Shown here one piece after another: positions 1 through 7,954 of a stretch of DNA of 64,000 nucleotides. A program made the translations under genes and the position numbers. Numbering within the stretch: the stretch's first letter is position 1; each line of letters opens with the position of its first letter. The DNA is from Chloroflexi bacterium bin20 (GTDB lineage Bacteria > Chloroflexota > Anaerolineae > Aggregatilineales > Phototrophicaceae). The notes beneath the pieces are model-generated. The model was not told where the DNA came from, did no database searches, and saw only the letters and a program-made list of their open reading frames with translations. The stretch spans positions 83,314 to 147,313 of the forward strand of contig MPMG01000008.1 in assembly GCA_002238485.1 (NCBI GenBank). The letters run 5' to 3'.

Positions 1-2
1 CG

Positions 3-884
3 CGCCTGCCAGATGGCATTTACTGCTATGAAGATGGCATGGAAGGCGATGGACAAGCCGAGTTTGATATTCCGATTATTGTGCGCATAGAGGTCGCGGG
101 CGAGTCGATGCGCGTTGATTTCGGCGGCAGCGCTCTCCAGGTGCATGGCAATGTCAACGCCGTGCCAGCCATCGTGCGCTCAGCCACCTGGTATTGCGCG
201 CGCCTGCTGGCGGACGAGGATATCCCGGTCAATGATGGCTGCTTCCAACCCGTAGAGGTTATCACCGAAGCGGGCAGCCTGCTGGATGCGCAATTTCCCG
301 CGGCGGTCGTGCTGGGCAATACAGAAACCAGCCAGCGCATCGTGGATGTCGTGCTGGGCGCCTTGGGCAAAGCGCTGCCAGACAGCCTGCCAGCGGCCTC
401 GCAAGGCACGATGAATAACTTCACTGTCGGCGGCTTGCACGGCGCAGGGCAATTTGTGTATTACGAGACGCTGGGCGGCGGTCATGGAGCGTCGAGCCTG
501 GGCGGGGGATTGTCCGGGCGGCATTGTCACATGTCCAATACGTTGAACACGCCGGTCGAGGCGCTGGAGTACAGCCTGCCCATGCGCGTGTGGCGCTATC
601 AACTGCGGGAAGGCAGTGGTGGAGCGGGGCTGCACAACGGGGGCGATGGCATCCTGCGCGAATATGAAATGCTTGTGCCTGTGACCGTCACCATCAATGC
701 CGAACGGCGTCGGCGAGCGCCCTATGGCCTGCAAGGCGGGTCGGACGGCGCTTGCGGAATCAATACAGTGATTCTAGGCGGACGCAGCCAGGTCGTCAGT
801 GGCAAGCACAGCGCAGAACTGCAGGCGGGAGATCGCGTCATTGTCGAGACGCCCGGCGGTGGCGGCTGGGGCGCGCCGGACTAG
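3..884 (+). CDS. Hydantoinase B/oxoprolinase family subunit, C-terminal part (5' end outside window)
   Basis: The reading frame is open from the first full codon of the window, so the start lies upstream. The visible 293 residues match the C-terminal part of HyuB-type ATP-dependent hydantoinase/5-oxoprolinase subunits: a Pro-Asp-Gly-rich start, a central stretch with many Gly and His residues (GLHGAGQFVYYETLGGGHGA), an Arg-rich GSGGAG...GGDG region, and the typical Gly-rich end (ETPGGGGWG). These proteins act with a HyuA subunit that would be expected just upstream. It converges on rplA with a 72-bp gap. The substrate cannot be told from sequence. Confidence 0.9.
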   Translation, partial: RLPDGIYCYEDGMEGDGQAEFDIPIIVRIEVAGESMRVDFGGSALQVHGNVNAVPAIVRSATWYCARLLADEDIPVNDGCFQPVEVITEAGSLLDAQFPAAVVLGNTETSQRIVDVVLGALGKALPDSLPAASQGTMNNFTVGGLHGAGQFVYYETLGGGHGASSLGGGLSGRHCHMSNTLNTPVEALEYSLPMRVWRYQLREGSGGAGLHNGGDGILREYEMLVPVTVTINAERRRRAPYGLQGGSDGACGINTVILGGRSQVVSGKHSAELQAGDRVIVETPGGGGWGAPD

Positions 885-956
885 CAGCGTCTGTAAAACC
901 CAGCGCAACGGCAACAATCAGCCCCAATCACATTCGCGGGACCGACAGGCTACTCG

Positions 957-1640
957 CTAGGTCATGCCCTCCACGCGCACGCCAGGCCCCATGGTCGAGC
1001 TCAATGTCATGCGGCGGATGTAAGCGCCTTTTTGCGAATCGGGCTTGGCGGCGCGCACGGTATCGAGCACTGCTTGCAAGTTTTCCGACAACCTGTCGTA
1101 GGGGAAGCTGGCTTTGCCGACTGGCACATGCAGATTGCCGGTGCGGTCATTGCGGAATTCCACGCGCCCGGCTTTCAATTCGCTGATTACGCGCTCAATA
1201 TCATCGGGCTGGACGACAGTGCCGGCTTTGGGATTGGGCATCAGGCCACGCGGACCAAGAATGCGCGCGATCTGCCCGACCTTGCGCATCATGGGTGGCA
1301 TGGCGATGGCCACATCAAAGTCCAGCCAACCATTGCGGATCTTGGCGATGACTTCATCTGTGCCGATGATGTCGGCGCCGGCCGCCAGCGTCGATTCTTC
1401 CAACTGCTCATCGACAAAGGCCAGGATGCGCACTTGCTTGCCCGTGCCATGCGGCAGCATAACTGTCGTGCGCACCTGCTGTTCGCTGTGTCGCGGGTCG
1501 ATGCCCAGGCGGAAGTGCGCCTCGATTGTTTCGTCAAACTTGGCGGTGGCATTGGCTTGCACCAGCCGCAGCGCCTCGTCCAGCGGATAGTAGGTCTGGC
1601 GGTCGAAGCGCGCGAGCGCCTCTTTGTATCGTTTACCCAT
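957..1640 (-). CDS. rplA: 50S ribosomal protein L1
   Basis: A 227-aa protein of normal L1 length, with the family signature around IARILGPRGLMPNPKAGTV and the N-terminal GKRYKEAL stretch. L1 binds 23S rRNA at the L1 stalk and in many bacteria represses its own L11-L1 operon. An AGGAG ribosome site sits about 7 nt before the ATG. It is the last gene of the secE-nusG-rplK-rplA unit, 63 bp after rplK. A short GC hairpin lies in that gap, but whether L1 binds it is not known. rplJ and rplL, which usually follow, are absent; the next gene is convergent. Confidence 0.98.
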   Translation of the reverse strand: MGKRYKEALARFDRQTYYPLDEALRLVQANATAKFDETIEAHFRLGIDPRHSEQQVRTTVMLPHGTGKQVRILAFVDEQLEESTLAAGADIIGTDEVIAKIRNGWLDFDVAIAMPPMMRKVGQIARILGPRGLMPNPKAGTVVQPDDIERVISELKAGRVEFRNDRTGNLHVPVGKASFPYDRLSENLQAVLDTVRAAKPDSQKGAYIRRMTLSSTMGPGVRVEGMT

Positions 1641-1703
1641 CGTTGTTCTCCTCGGTGGTATGCGGGCGGGAGCGCCCTCCCACTATGCTACATGCGGTCG
1701 CGC

Positions 1704-2129
1704 TCAATCGGCGACCTTGATGCCCATTTGCCGCGCTGTGCCCTCGACCTGCCGCATCGCGCCTTCAATATCAATGGCGTTCATGTCGTTCATCTTGACC
1801 TGGGCGATTTCACGCACTTGGTCGCGCATGAGGGTGGCGACAATTTCAGTGGCCGGGTTGGAGGCCGCTTTGGCAATGCCAGCCGCGCGTTTGATCAAGA
1901 AAGAAGTCGGCGGACTCTTCAGCGCGAACCTGAAAGTGCCATCGCTGAAGATGGTGATCTCCGCGGGCACAATATCGCCCATGCGGCTGGAGGTGCGGCC
2001 ATTGTATTCCTTGCAGAATTGCATCAGGTTGATGCCGTGCTGGGCGAGAGCAGGACCGATCGGCGGCGCTGGATTGGCTTTGCCGGCCGGGATCTGCAAT
2101 TTGACGACCGCCTTGATTTTCTTTGCCAT
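1704..2129 (-). CDS. rplK: 50S ribosomal protein L11
   Basis: 141 aa, full length. The N-terminal LQIPAGKANPAPPIGPALAQHGINLMQFC block is the conserved L11 signature, beginning with the Lys-rich MAKKIKAVVK start. L11 forms the base of the GTPase-associated stalk of the large subunit. A GAGGAAG ribosome site precedes the ATG. It lies between nusG and rplA in the conserved order and should be co-transcribed with them. Confidence 0.98.
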   Translation of the reverse strand: MAKKIKAVVKLQIPAGKANPAPPIGPALAQHGINLMQFCKEYNGRTSSRMGDIVPAEITIFSDGTFRFALKSPPTSFLIKRAAGIAKAASNPATEIVATLMRDQVREIAQVKMNDMNAIDIEGAMRQVEGTARQMGIKVAD

Positions 2130-2214
2130 GCTGCTTCCTCATTCTGTTTCTAGTTTGCTGCTTGTTGTGCGCCGCGCTCGCTACGCCATCTATCGTTCAC
2201 TGTCGTTCGATAAG

Positions 2215-2856
2215 CTACATCCGCTCGACTTCCATGAAGCTGAGCACAACGGCTGTTTCGCGGCCGAAAAAGTCGACCATGACGCGCACTTGCTCGCGAC
2301 CAGGGTCAAGCGAAGCGACAGTGCCCGGGAAGTCGTTGAAAGGGCCGCCCACGATGCGCACTCGCTCGCCGATCCGATAATCTACCTTGACGACCTTGTC
2401 TTCGGAGTCCATGCGATCCATGATTTTCTTGACTTCTTCGGGCCGCAAGGGGATGGGGTCGTTGCCGCCGCCAACGAAGCCGGTGACGCCGGGTGTATTG
2501 CGCACGACATACCAGCTGTCTTCGTCCAAGGTCATCTGCACCATGACATAGCCAGGGAAGACGCGCTTTTCGACTGTTCGGCGCTTGCCATCTTTGACTT
2601 CGATTTCGTCTTCGGTGGGGATGAGCACATCATAGATCTTGTCTTTCATGCCCATGGTGTCGATGCGCTGGCGCAGGGCGTGCTCCACCTTCTTCTCATA
2701 GCCGGAATAGCAATGGACGAAATACCACAGGCGCGTGGGATCATCCTCGTCTGTGGGCGCTTCCAGCGAGATGTTCAAGCCATCGGCATCGGCCTCGTCC
2801 AGGACGATCGGGTCCGGGTCGTGGTCAATGAATGGGTTGTGCGGTTGGTTGTTCAT
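2215..2856 (-). CDS. nusG: Transcription termination/antitermination factor NusG
   Basis: The NGN domain begins at WYFVHCYSGYEKKVE and continues through FPGYVMVQM and the TPGVTGFVGG turn; a KOW domain follows with GERVRIVGGPFNDFPGTV. The frame is open far upstream, but the start chosen here (ATG at 2856) follows a GAGGTGG ribosome site and gives 213 aa; further upstream the frame is only the shadow of secE. An acidic 40-residue N-terminal tail precedes the NGN domain. NusG binds RNA polymerase and couples it to Rho and the ribosome. It sits directly after secE, as in most bacteria. Confidence 0.97.
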   Translation of the reverse strand: MNNQPHNPFIDHDPDPIVLDEADADGLNISLEAPTDEDDPTRLWYFVHCYSGYEKKVEHALRQRIDTMGMKDKIYDVLIPTEDEIEVKDGKRRTVEKRVFPGYVMVQMTLDEDSWYVVRNTPGVTGFVGGGNDPIPLRPEEVKKIMDRMDSEDKVVKVDYRIGERVRIVGGPFNDFPGTVASLDPGREQVRVMVDFFGRETAVVLSFMEVERM

Positions 2857-2882
2857 GCGCCACCTCGTGGCAGCCAAATTGG

Positions 2883-3395
2883 TTAAATAGAGCCGCGGCG
2901 GATCATATAGAATGCGCCGGCCAGCATGGCAGCAATCACAGCGATCAACATCCAGGCCATGTTGGGCTGCAAGCCGATGCGCATAAACTCTGACCAGATG
3001 ACAGCCAGAATACCCAAAAAGATCGCCGAGGCAATCGTCACATTGATGCACAAGATTGTCAAGCGGCGCGTGTCTTCGCGGTTGGGCCAAGCGACCTTGT
3101 TCAGCTCCGAACGCACATTGCCGAAGTAGTCGACCGTCGTATAGAGCGGGCGCGTGATGGCATTGCCCTGCGTCTCGGGCTTGGCGCTCTTGACCTTGCG
3201 TGTGCGCCGGCCCGGCGTGGCTTTGCCCTTCTTTTCGGTGATCGCGCTTTGCGTCTCTTCGTTGTCTGGCGCGCCACCGTTGCTGGCCGTTGCAACTGCT
3301 TTGTCACGGCGCGAACGTTTGCCAGGGGTCGCCCTGCCTTTCTTCGCGGTTGTGGCGCCGCCTGCCTGCCCGTTCGCTGCTGGTTCTACCGCCAT
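2883..3395 (-). CDS. secE: Preprotein translocase subunit SecE with long basic N-terminal tail
   Basis: The C-terminal 80 residues are SecE: the amphipathic helix with VRSELNKVAWPNRED, then one membrane segment (about residues 112-135), followed here by a second hydrophobic segment (about 146-164). The first 85 residues are a low-complexity tail with two copies of a basic motif, KKGRATPGKRSRRDK and KKGKATPGRRTRKVK. A GTG at 3401 is possible, but the ATG at 3395 has better spacing (9 nt) to GAGGAG. SecE stabilises SecY in the membrane. The gene is followed by nusG after 26 bp. Confidence 0.93.
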   Translation of the reverse strand: MAVEPAANGQAGGATTAKKGRATPGKRSRRDKAVATASNGGAPDNEETQSAITEKKGKATPGRRTRKVKSAKPETQGNAITRPLYTTVDYFGNVRSELNKVAWPNREDTRRLTILCINVTIASAIFLGILAVIWSEFMRIGLQPNMAWMLIAVIAAMLAGAFYMIRRGSI

Positions 3396-3483
3396 CGGCA
3401 CTCGCTCCTCTTGTCATGGGCAGCATCGCTGCCGCCGCATAGATAAACACCGCCACTGCGGACGGTGTTCACGATATTGCTAG

Positions 3484-3556
3484 CAGGGGCAGAAAGACTC
3501 GAACTCTCGACCTACGGTTTTGGAGACCGTCGCTCTACCAACTGAGCTATACCCCT
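3484..3556 (-). tRNA. tRNA-Trp (CCA)
   Basis: Reverse strand folds into a standard 73-nt cloverleaf: acceptor AGGGGTA pairs with TGCCCCT, anticodon stem ACGGT/ACCGT encloses CTCCAAA, giving anticodon CCA. Discriminator is G. The 3' CCA is not encoded. It lies between rpmG and secE, the usual place for tRNA-Trp in this cluster. Confidence 0.97.
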
Positions 3557-3611
3557 ATTCGCTGATTCGCCCTGCCATCAGTGTACTAAAAGACTCATCG
3601 GCTTGGCAAGG

Positions 3612-3773
3612 CTATTTTGCTTCGCGATAGATGACATGCCGGCGCAGATAAGGATCATACTTGCGCAACTCGAGGCGCTTCTGCGTGTTGCGACGGCTCT
3701 TTTCGGTAATGTAGATGTGTCCGCTTTCGGTGCTGCGCATTCTGACGACGATGCGCTGTCCCCGCTTTGCCAT
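3612..3773 (-). CDS. rpmG: 50S ribosomal protein L33
   Basis: A 53-aa ORF starting [18 protein letters not shown] and ending with [15 protein letters not shown], the L33 pattern. It lacks the CxxC pairs of zinc-binding L33 forms, so it is the Cys-free type. A GAGGGAAG ribosome site stands just before the ATG. It lies between tRNA-Thr(GGU) and tRNA-Trp in the transcription unit leading into secE. Confidence 0.95.
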   Translation of the reverse strand: MAKRGQRIVVRMRSTESGHIYITEKSRRNTQKRLELRKYDPYLRRHVIYREAK

Positions 3774-3823
3774 GTGCTTCCCTCGCTATGTCTTTCTTTT
3801 GCAGTCCGCCGCAGCGGACGCAG

Positions 3824-3895
3824 AGCCTCCGATGAGATTTGAACTCATGACCTCGCCCTTACCAAGGGAGCGCTCTACCCCTGAGCTACGGAGGC
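3824..3895 (-). tRNA. tRNA-Thr (GGT)
   Basis: A 72-nt cloverleaf on the minus strand: acceptor GCCTCCG/CGGAGGC, anticodon loop TTGGTAA with anticodon GGT. The anticodon stem CTCCC/GGGCG contains one T-C mismatch at the second pair. Discriminator T; CCA is not encoded. Confidence 0.95.
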
Positions 3896-3904
3896 GAATC
3901 AAAG

Positions 3905-3987
3905 TGGGCCGGACTGGATTCGAACCAGTGTAGGCTCTCGCCAGCGAATTTACAGTCCGCCCCCTTTAGCCACTCGGGCACCGACCC
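3905..3987 (-). tRNA. tRNA-Tyr (GTA)
   Basis: An 83-nt class II tRNA on the minus strand with a long variable arm. Acceptor GGGTCGG pairs with CCGGCCC (one T-G pair), the anticodon loop CTGTAAA gives GTA, and the T arm is ACTGG-TTCGAAT-CCAGT. Discriminator A; CCA not encoded. Confidence 0.96.
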
Positions 3988-4013
3988 CATTTGTTCTTCG
4001 GCTGTTAAGCCAG

Positions 4014-4086
4014 AGCCACCACCGGGACTCGAACCCGGAACAACCTGTTTACAAAACAGGTGCTCTGCCAATTGAGCTATGGTGGC
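4014..4086 (-). tRNA. tRNA-Thr (TGT)
   Basis: A 73-nt cloverleaf on the minus strand: acceptor GCCACCA/TGGTGGC, anticodon stem CCTGT/ACAGG around TTTGTAA, anticodon TGT. Discriminator T; CCA not encoded. It is the first gene of the tRNA-rpmG-secE-nusG-rplKA unit. Confidence 0.96.
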
Positions 4087-4156
4087 GGGCAGAGCATGCT
4101 ATCACGCGGCGACGCGCAGTTCAAGGTTCGTTTCCCAAGCGTGGGCAACGCGCGTC

Positions 4157-4185
4157 ATTTTACGACGCCGCATATCCGCTGTCAA
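4157..4185 (-). promoter_or_regulatory. Sigma70-type promoter of the tRNA/ribosomal protein unit
   Basis: On the minus strand a perfect TTGACA (4185-4180) is followed after exactly 17 nt by TAAAAT (4162-4157), one base off the -10 consensus. It lies about 70 bp before tRNA-Thr(UGU) and faces it. This is the strongest promoter match in the window and fits a highly expressed tRNA and ribosomal operon. The rest of 4087-4354 shows no gene. Confidence 0.85.
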
Positions 4186-4354
4186 GAGTTGTACTTTGGC
4201 CGTTGCCCTCGCTCGCGGAAGTCCATGTGCCCACTTTCTTGACGCAAAAAGCGGACGCGCCATCCTGCGACAGCGCGCCCACCTCATGCAGTTCCTATTT
4301 GATTGCAAGCGATCGCCATAATCACAATGCGATCACTTGTTAGCATGCAGACGT

Positions 4355-5179
4355 CTAGCGACGCCGGCCGGGATGACGCCCGCGCCGTCCATCCGTCATC
4401 AGCATCTCGCTGCTGACAAACTGCGACTGAAACGCGTGGCTCTCAAATCGCATCTGGCTTTGCTGGGCAGCGAGGACCATGGCGCAGCCATCGCGCAAGC
4501 AACGGAGCACATCGTCGCCCGGGCCCGTCTGCGTCAAAACAACTTGCGACCGCTCTGAGTAGCTTACATGCTGTTCCTTTGACGCGAAGGCCTCCGCGGA
4601 AGCATAGGCGATTGTGCCCGCATCGCCCTCGGCAAACAGCTTCACCTGCGATGCCGCGAATTGCTCGCGCTGGCTCATCGCAAACTGACGCTCAGTCGTC
4701 ATCACCACGCTGAGTTTCGGCTGCTGCTGGATCTGCTCGAGTTCGGCTTTGGCTTCACGATAATTGGCGACCGCCGCTTTGTAGCTCTGGTCGGTATGTG
4801 CCAATTGCTGTACCGCTTCGCGCAAGCCGCGCTTCAAGTCATCCCGCTCCACGATGAGATCCGCAACCATTGCATACGCGTCTGCGAGCGCTTGATCGCC
4901 CACCTGAATTCTGCGCGACTGAATCTCGTTTGCCCGTAGCACGCTGTCCAGTTCGGACTGCATTTGTACAAGAGCTACCCTGGCGTTGTCGAGACGCGCC
5001 TTGGTGTAGGCGGTTTCCGCTCGGCTCGCTGTCAAGGCGTCATAGGCGTCCGTTAGCTCGCTCATCAAGCCTTGCACGCCGCCGAATACGAGCAAGGCGA
5101 CTATGGCAAAGGTGATGAGAACGCCCAGGAGCCGCGACCAGAACCTGGATCTGTTACGAACATTATCTGTAGACTTCAT
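4355..5179 (-). CDS. Membrane-anchored coiled-coil protein of unknown function
   Basis: 274 aa. A short basic N-terminus is followed by one membrane segment (about 18-38, rich in Leu/Val/Ile), then a long Ala/Glu/Gln-rich helical region (about 45-160) that looks like a coiled coil, and a low-complexity Ser/Gln region ending in a basic tail (GRRGRHPGRRR). A good GGGGAGGG ribosome site stands before the ATG. It follows sdhB by 70 bp on the same strand and could be the last gene of that transcript, but nothing links it functionally to succinate dehydrogenase. No family is recognised. Confidence 0.75.
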   Translation of the reverse strand: MKSTDNVRNRSRFWSRLLGVLITFAIVALLVFGGVQGLMSELTDAYDALTASRAETAYTKARLDNARVALVQMQSELDSVLRANEIQSRRIQVGDQALADAYAMVADLIVERDDLKRGLREAVQQLAHTDQSYKAAVANYREAKAELEQIQQQPKLSVVMTTERQFAMSQREQFAASQVKLFAEGDAGTIAYASAEAFASKEQHVSYSERSQVVLTQTGPGDDVLRCLRDGCAMVLAAQQSQMRFESHAFQSQFVSSEMLMTDGRRGRHPGRRR

Positions 5180-5249
5180 GTTGCCCTCCCCATAACCATT
5201 CTATTGACGGAAATTCTTCGGACGAAGCCAGCCAGTTGCGCTGCTTCCT

Positions 5250-5993
5250 TTAGTGTATCGCATCTGGCTGGATGATGCCATCTGTGCTGCCTTTGCGGAT
5301 CGCCAGCTTGACCTCGCCGATCGCTTTGGTGACTTCGATATCGCGCGGGCAGGCCGGCGTGCAATTGAAGATCGTGCGGCAGCGCCAGACGCCGTTGGGC
5401 TCGCCCAGCACATCCAGGCGCTCATCGCCAGCCTGGTCGCGCGTATCAAAAATGAAGCGATGCGCCTGGACGATGGCGGCCGGGCCGACATACTGCTCGT
5501 TCGCCCAGAAGCTGGGGCAGGCGGTCGTGCAGCAAGCGCAGAGAATGCACTTGGTGCTGTCGTCAAATTGCTCGCGGTCGCTCTGGGTTTGCAGACGTTC
5601 ACGCCCATCGGCGGGCAGCGGCTCGTCATTGACGAAGAAAGGCATCACCTGCTTGTAATGGTCGAAGAAAGGCTTCATATCCACGATCAGGTCTTTGATG
5701 ACGGGCAAGCCCAAAATCGGCTCGACCTGGATTTTCTCGCCCAGATCGCGCACGAGGATCTTGCAGGCCAGGCGGTTGACGCCGTTGATGCGCATGGCAT
5801 CGGAGCCACAGACGCCGTGCGCGCAAGAACGCCGCAGCGACAAGCTGCCATCCTGCTCCCACTTGATGCGGTGCAGCAGCTCCAGCACGCGGTCGGTCGG
5901 CTCGACCTCGTTCAACGTGAACTCTTGCCAGTAGGGTTTCTGCTGGTCTGGCACATCCGGGGTGCGTCGTCTGATTTTGAAAGTGACATCCAT
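5250..5993 (-). CDS. sdhB: Succinate dehydrogenase/fumarate reductase iron-sulfur subunit
   Basis: 247 aa with all three cluster ligand sets: the [2Fe-2S] loop SCAHGVCGSDAM plus a downstream Cys, the [4Fe-4S] motif CILCACCTTACP and the [3Fe-4S] motif CRTIFNCTPACP. It carries electrons from the flavoprotein to quinone at the membrane anchor. The ATG at 5993 is taken as start; a TTG three codons upstream is an alternative and lies closer to the GGGAG site. Last enzyme subunit of the operon sdhCD-sdhA-sdhB. Confidence 0.97.
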   Translation of the reverse strand: MDVTFKIRRRTPDVPDQQKPYWQEFTLNEVEPTDRVLELLHRIKWEQDGSLSLRRSCAHGVCGSDAMRINGVNRLACKILVRDLGEKIQVEPILGLPVIKDLIVDMKPFFDHYKQVMPFFVNDEPLPADGRERLQTQSDREQFDDSTKCILCACCTTACPSFWANEQYVGPAAIVQAHRFIFDTRDQAGDERLDVLGEPNGVWRCRTIFNCTPACPRDIEVTKAIGEVKLAIRKGSTDGIIQPDAIH

Positions 5994-6032
5994 GTTGGTC
6001 AAGTCTCCCTGATTGGCGGAGGCCTCAGTGAG

Positions 6033-6042
6033 TCGCCCCTAC
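6033..6042 (-). repeat. Copy of the GTAGGGGCGA repeat half-site
   Basis: On the minus strand this is GTAGGGGCGA, the same 10-mer as one arm of the palindrome at 53560-53551 and close to the 9227 copy. It lies in the 81-bp gap between sdhA and sdhB and lacks a full inverted partner. Confidence 0.35.
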
Positions 6043-6074
6043 AACTGCCTTTTTTTGCGCCAGTAAGTTTCCTG

Positions 6075-7919
6075 CTAATAGACCCGTTCTTTCGGGCGGA
6101 ATTTCTGCTGGTCATCGGCGATGCCCTGCGCGATCTCTTCTTCCCACAGCGACAGGTCGACCTTTTTGTCAAAGCTGGTTTGATAGTCTGGCGCAGCCCA
6201 GTTGCCATCGTGATGCGCCAGCGAATGCACGAGGTACTTGTCGTCATCGCGCTGCTGATAATCTTCGCGGCTGTGGGCGCCACGGCTTTCTTTGCGCTCG
6301 ATAGCCGCGCGAGCAGTCACATCGGCCAGGTCGAGCAGGCAGCCGAATTCCCAGGCTTCCATCAGGTCGGTGTTGAAGACGCGCGACTTGTCGTCGATGT
6401 GCAAGTCGGTATAGAAACGTTCGCGCAGCTCGGCCAGGTCGTCGATGCCCTGCTGCAACGTTTCCTGCGTGCGGAAGACGCCGACATTGTCCATCATCGT
6501 TTGCTGCATTTTGGCGCGCAACTCGCCAGGTCGTGATTTGCCAGCCCCATTGCGGATGCGCTCGAATTCGGCATGGATTTCGCCGCCGGCGTCTTTGGGC
6601 AGGGGCGTCCAGTCCACGCCTTTGACATAATCAGCCATGCGCATGCCGCCGCGCCGTCCAAACACCACCAGGTCGACCAGCGAGTTGGTGCCGAGTCGGT
6701 TTGCGCCATGCACGCTGACGCAGGCTGTCTCGCCAGCAGCAAAAGCGCCCGGCATGAGCGTGCCGGCAGCGTCAATCACCACTTCTGCCTCGACATTGGT
6801 GGGAATGCCGCCCATGGCATAATGCGCTGTCGGCTGGACGGGCATAGGTTCGTGCACGGGATCGACACCCAGATAAGTGCGGCAAAAATCGAGGATATCA
6901 GGCAATTTGCGCTCGACAGTCGCCTCATCGATGAAGTCGCTGCGGTCCTTGCCCTCTTCGGCGAAGTAGCGGTTGACTGTCTGGGGGCGGATATCGAGGT
7001 GGACATAGCCGCGGTTTTTGATGCTGCGCCCGGCGCGCGTCTCCAGATAAATGGCGCGGCTGACGACATCGCGGGATGCCAGGTCTTTGGCGCTGGGCGC
7101 ATAACGTTCCATGAAGCGCTCGCCACGGTCGTTGATCAGCACGCCGCCTTCGCCGCGCACGCCTTCGGTGATCAATATGCCCATGCGGTAGATGCCCGTG
7201 GGATGAAACTGGAAGAATTCCATATCCTGCATGGGCACGCCGCGCCGCAGGGCTATGGCCGCTCCATCGCCTGTCAGGGCATGCGCGTTGCTCGTCACCG
7301 ACCAGCAGCGCCCCCAGCCACCGGTGGCGAAGAAATTGGCTTTGCCATGAAAGATGTGGAATTCGCCACTGCCCAGCTCGATTGCCACCACGCCAGCGCA
7401 GACGCCATCCACGACGATCATGTCGACCACCTGGAATTCGTCGAAGAAGGTAACTTCGTTTTTGATGCACTGCTGATAAAGGGTTTGCAAGATCATGTGC
7501 CCGGTGCGATCGGCGGCATGACAGGCGCGGCGAACCAGCTCTTTGCCAAATTCGCGCGTGTGTCCACCGAAGCGGCGCTGGCTGATGCGCATGGCGGAGG
7601 TGCGGTCGAATGGCAAGCCCATGTGCTCTAGCTCGATCACGGCATCGACTGCGTTTTCGGCGAGGATCTTGGCGGCGTGCTGGTCGGTCAGATAGTCGCC
7701 GCCTTTGATCGTGTCGTAGGTGTGATAAATCGGCTTGTCGTCGTCCAGGTTGCCCAGCGCCGCGCCGATGCCGCCTTGTGCCGCGCCGGTATGGCTGCGA
7801 GTCGGGTATAGTTTGCTGACCACAGCGACATCTGCGCCGCCTTTGCTGGCATAAAGCGCCGCCATGAGACCCGCGCCGCCCGCGCCGATGATGATCGCAT
7901 CGTGCTTGTGTATTTGCAT
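6075..7919 (-). CDS. sdhA: Succinate dehydrogenase/fumarate reductase flavoprotein subunit
   Basis: 614 aa, full length. The N-terminal dinucleotide fold ([18 protein letters not shown]) is followed by [16 protein letters not shown], whose His is the usual covalent FAD site. HPTGIY, the active-site region [13 protein letters not shown] and the capping-domain motif ANRLGTNSL are all present. It oxidises succinate to fumarate in the TCA cycle or the reverse. A GGGGGTGGA ribosome site precedes the ATG. It lies between the fused membrane anchor and sdhB. Confidence 0.98.
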   Translation of the reverse strand: MQIHKHDAIIIGAGGAGLMAALYASKGGADVAVVSKLYPTRSHTGAAQGGIGAALGNLDDDKPIYHTYDTIKGGDYLTDQHAAKILAENAVDAVIELEHMGLPFDRTSAMRISQRRFGGHTREFGKELVRRACHAADRTGHMILQTLYQQCIKNEVTFFDEFQVVDMIVVDGVCAGVVAIELGSGEFHIFHGKANFFATGGWGRCWSVTSNAHALTGDGAAIALRRGVPMQDMEFFQFHPTGIYRMGILITEGVRGEGGVLINDRGERFMERYAPSAKDLASRDVVSRAIYLETRAGRSIKNRGYVHLDIRPQTVNRYFAEEGKDRSDFIDEATVERKLPDILDFCRTYLGVDPVHEPMPVQPTAHYAMGGIPTNVEAEVVIDAAGTLMPGAFAAGETACVSVHGANRLGTNSLVDLVVFGRRGGMRMADYVKGVDWTPLPKDAGGEIHAEFERIRNGAGKSRPGELRAKMQQTMMDNVGVFRTQETLQQGIDDLAELRERFYTDLHIDDKSRVFNTDLMEAWEFGCLLDLADVTARAAIERKESRGAHSREDYQQRDDDKYLVHSLAHHDGNWAAPDYQTSFDKKVDLSLWEEEIAQGIADDQQKFRPKERVY

Positions 7920-7954
7920 TCCACCCCCAATGCGGACGACTAAGCGAATCGCTG

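Noticed and set aside
1640..1704. Hairpin between rplK and rplA as an L1 autoregulation site.
   Set aside because: The stem is short and GC-rich, and L1 sites known elsewhere lie upstream of rplK or mimic 23S rRNA. No such match is visible.
1032..2886. Long plus-strand ORFs antisense to rplA, rplK and nusG.
   Set aside because: They mirror highly conserved ribosomal genes; codon structure and ribosome sites fit the minus-strand genes.
5253..7631. Plus-strand ORFs of 427 and 352 aa across sdhB/sdhA.
   Set aside because: They are antisense shadows of a clear sdh operon, an effect of high GC content.
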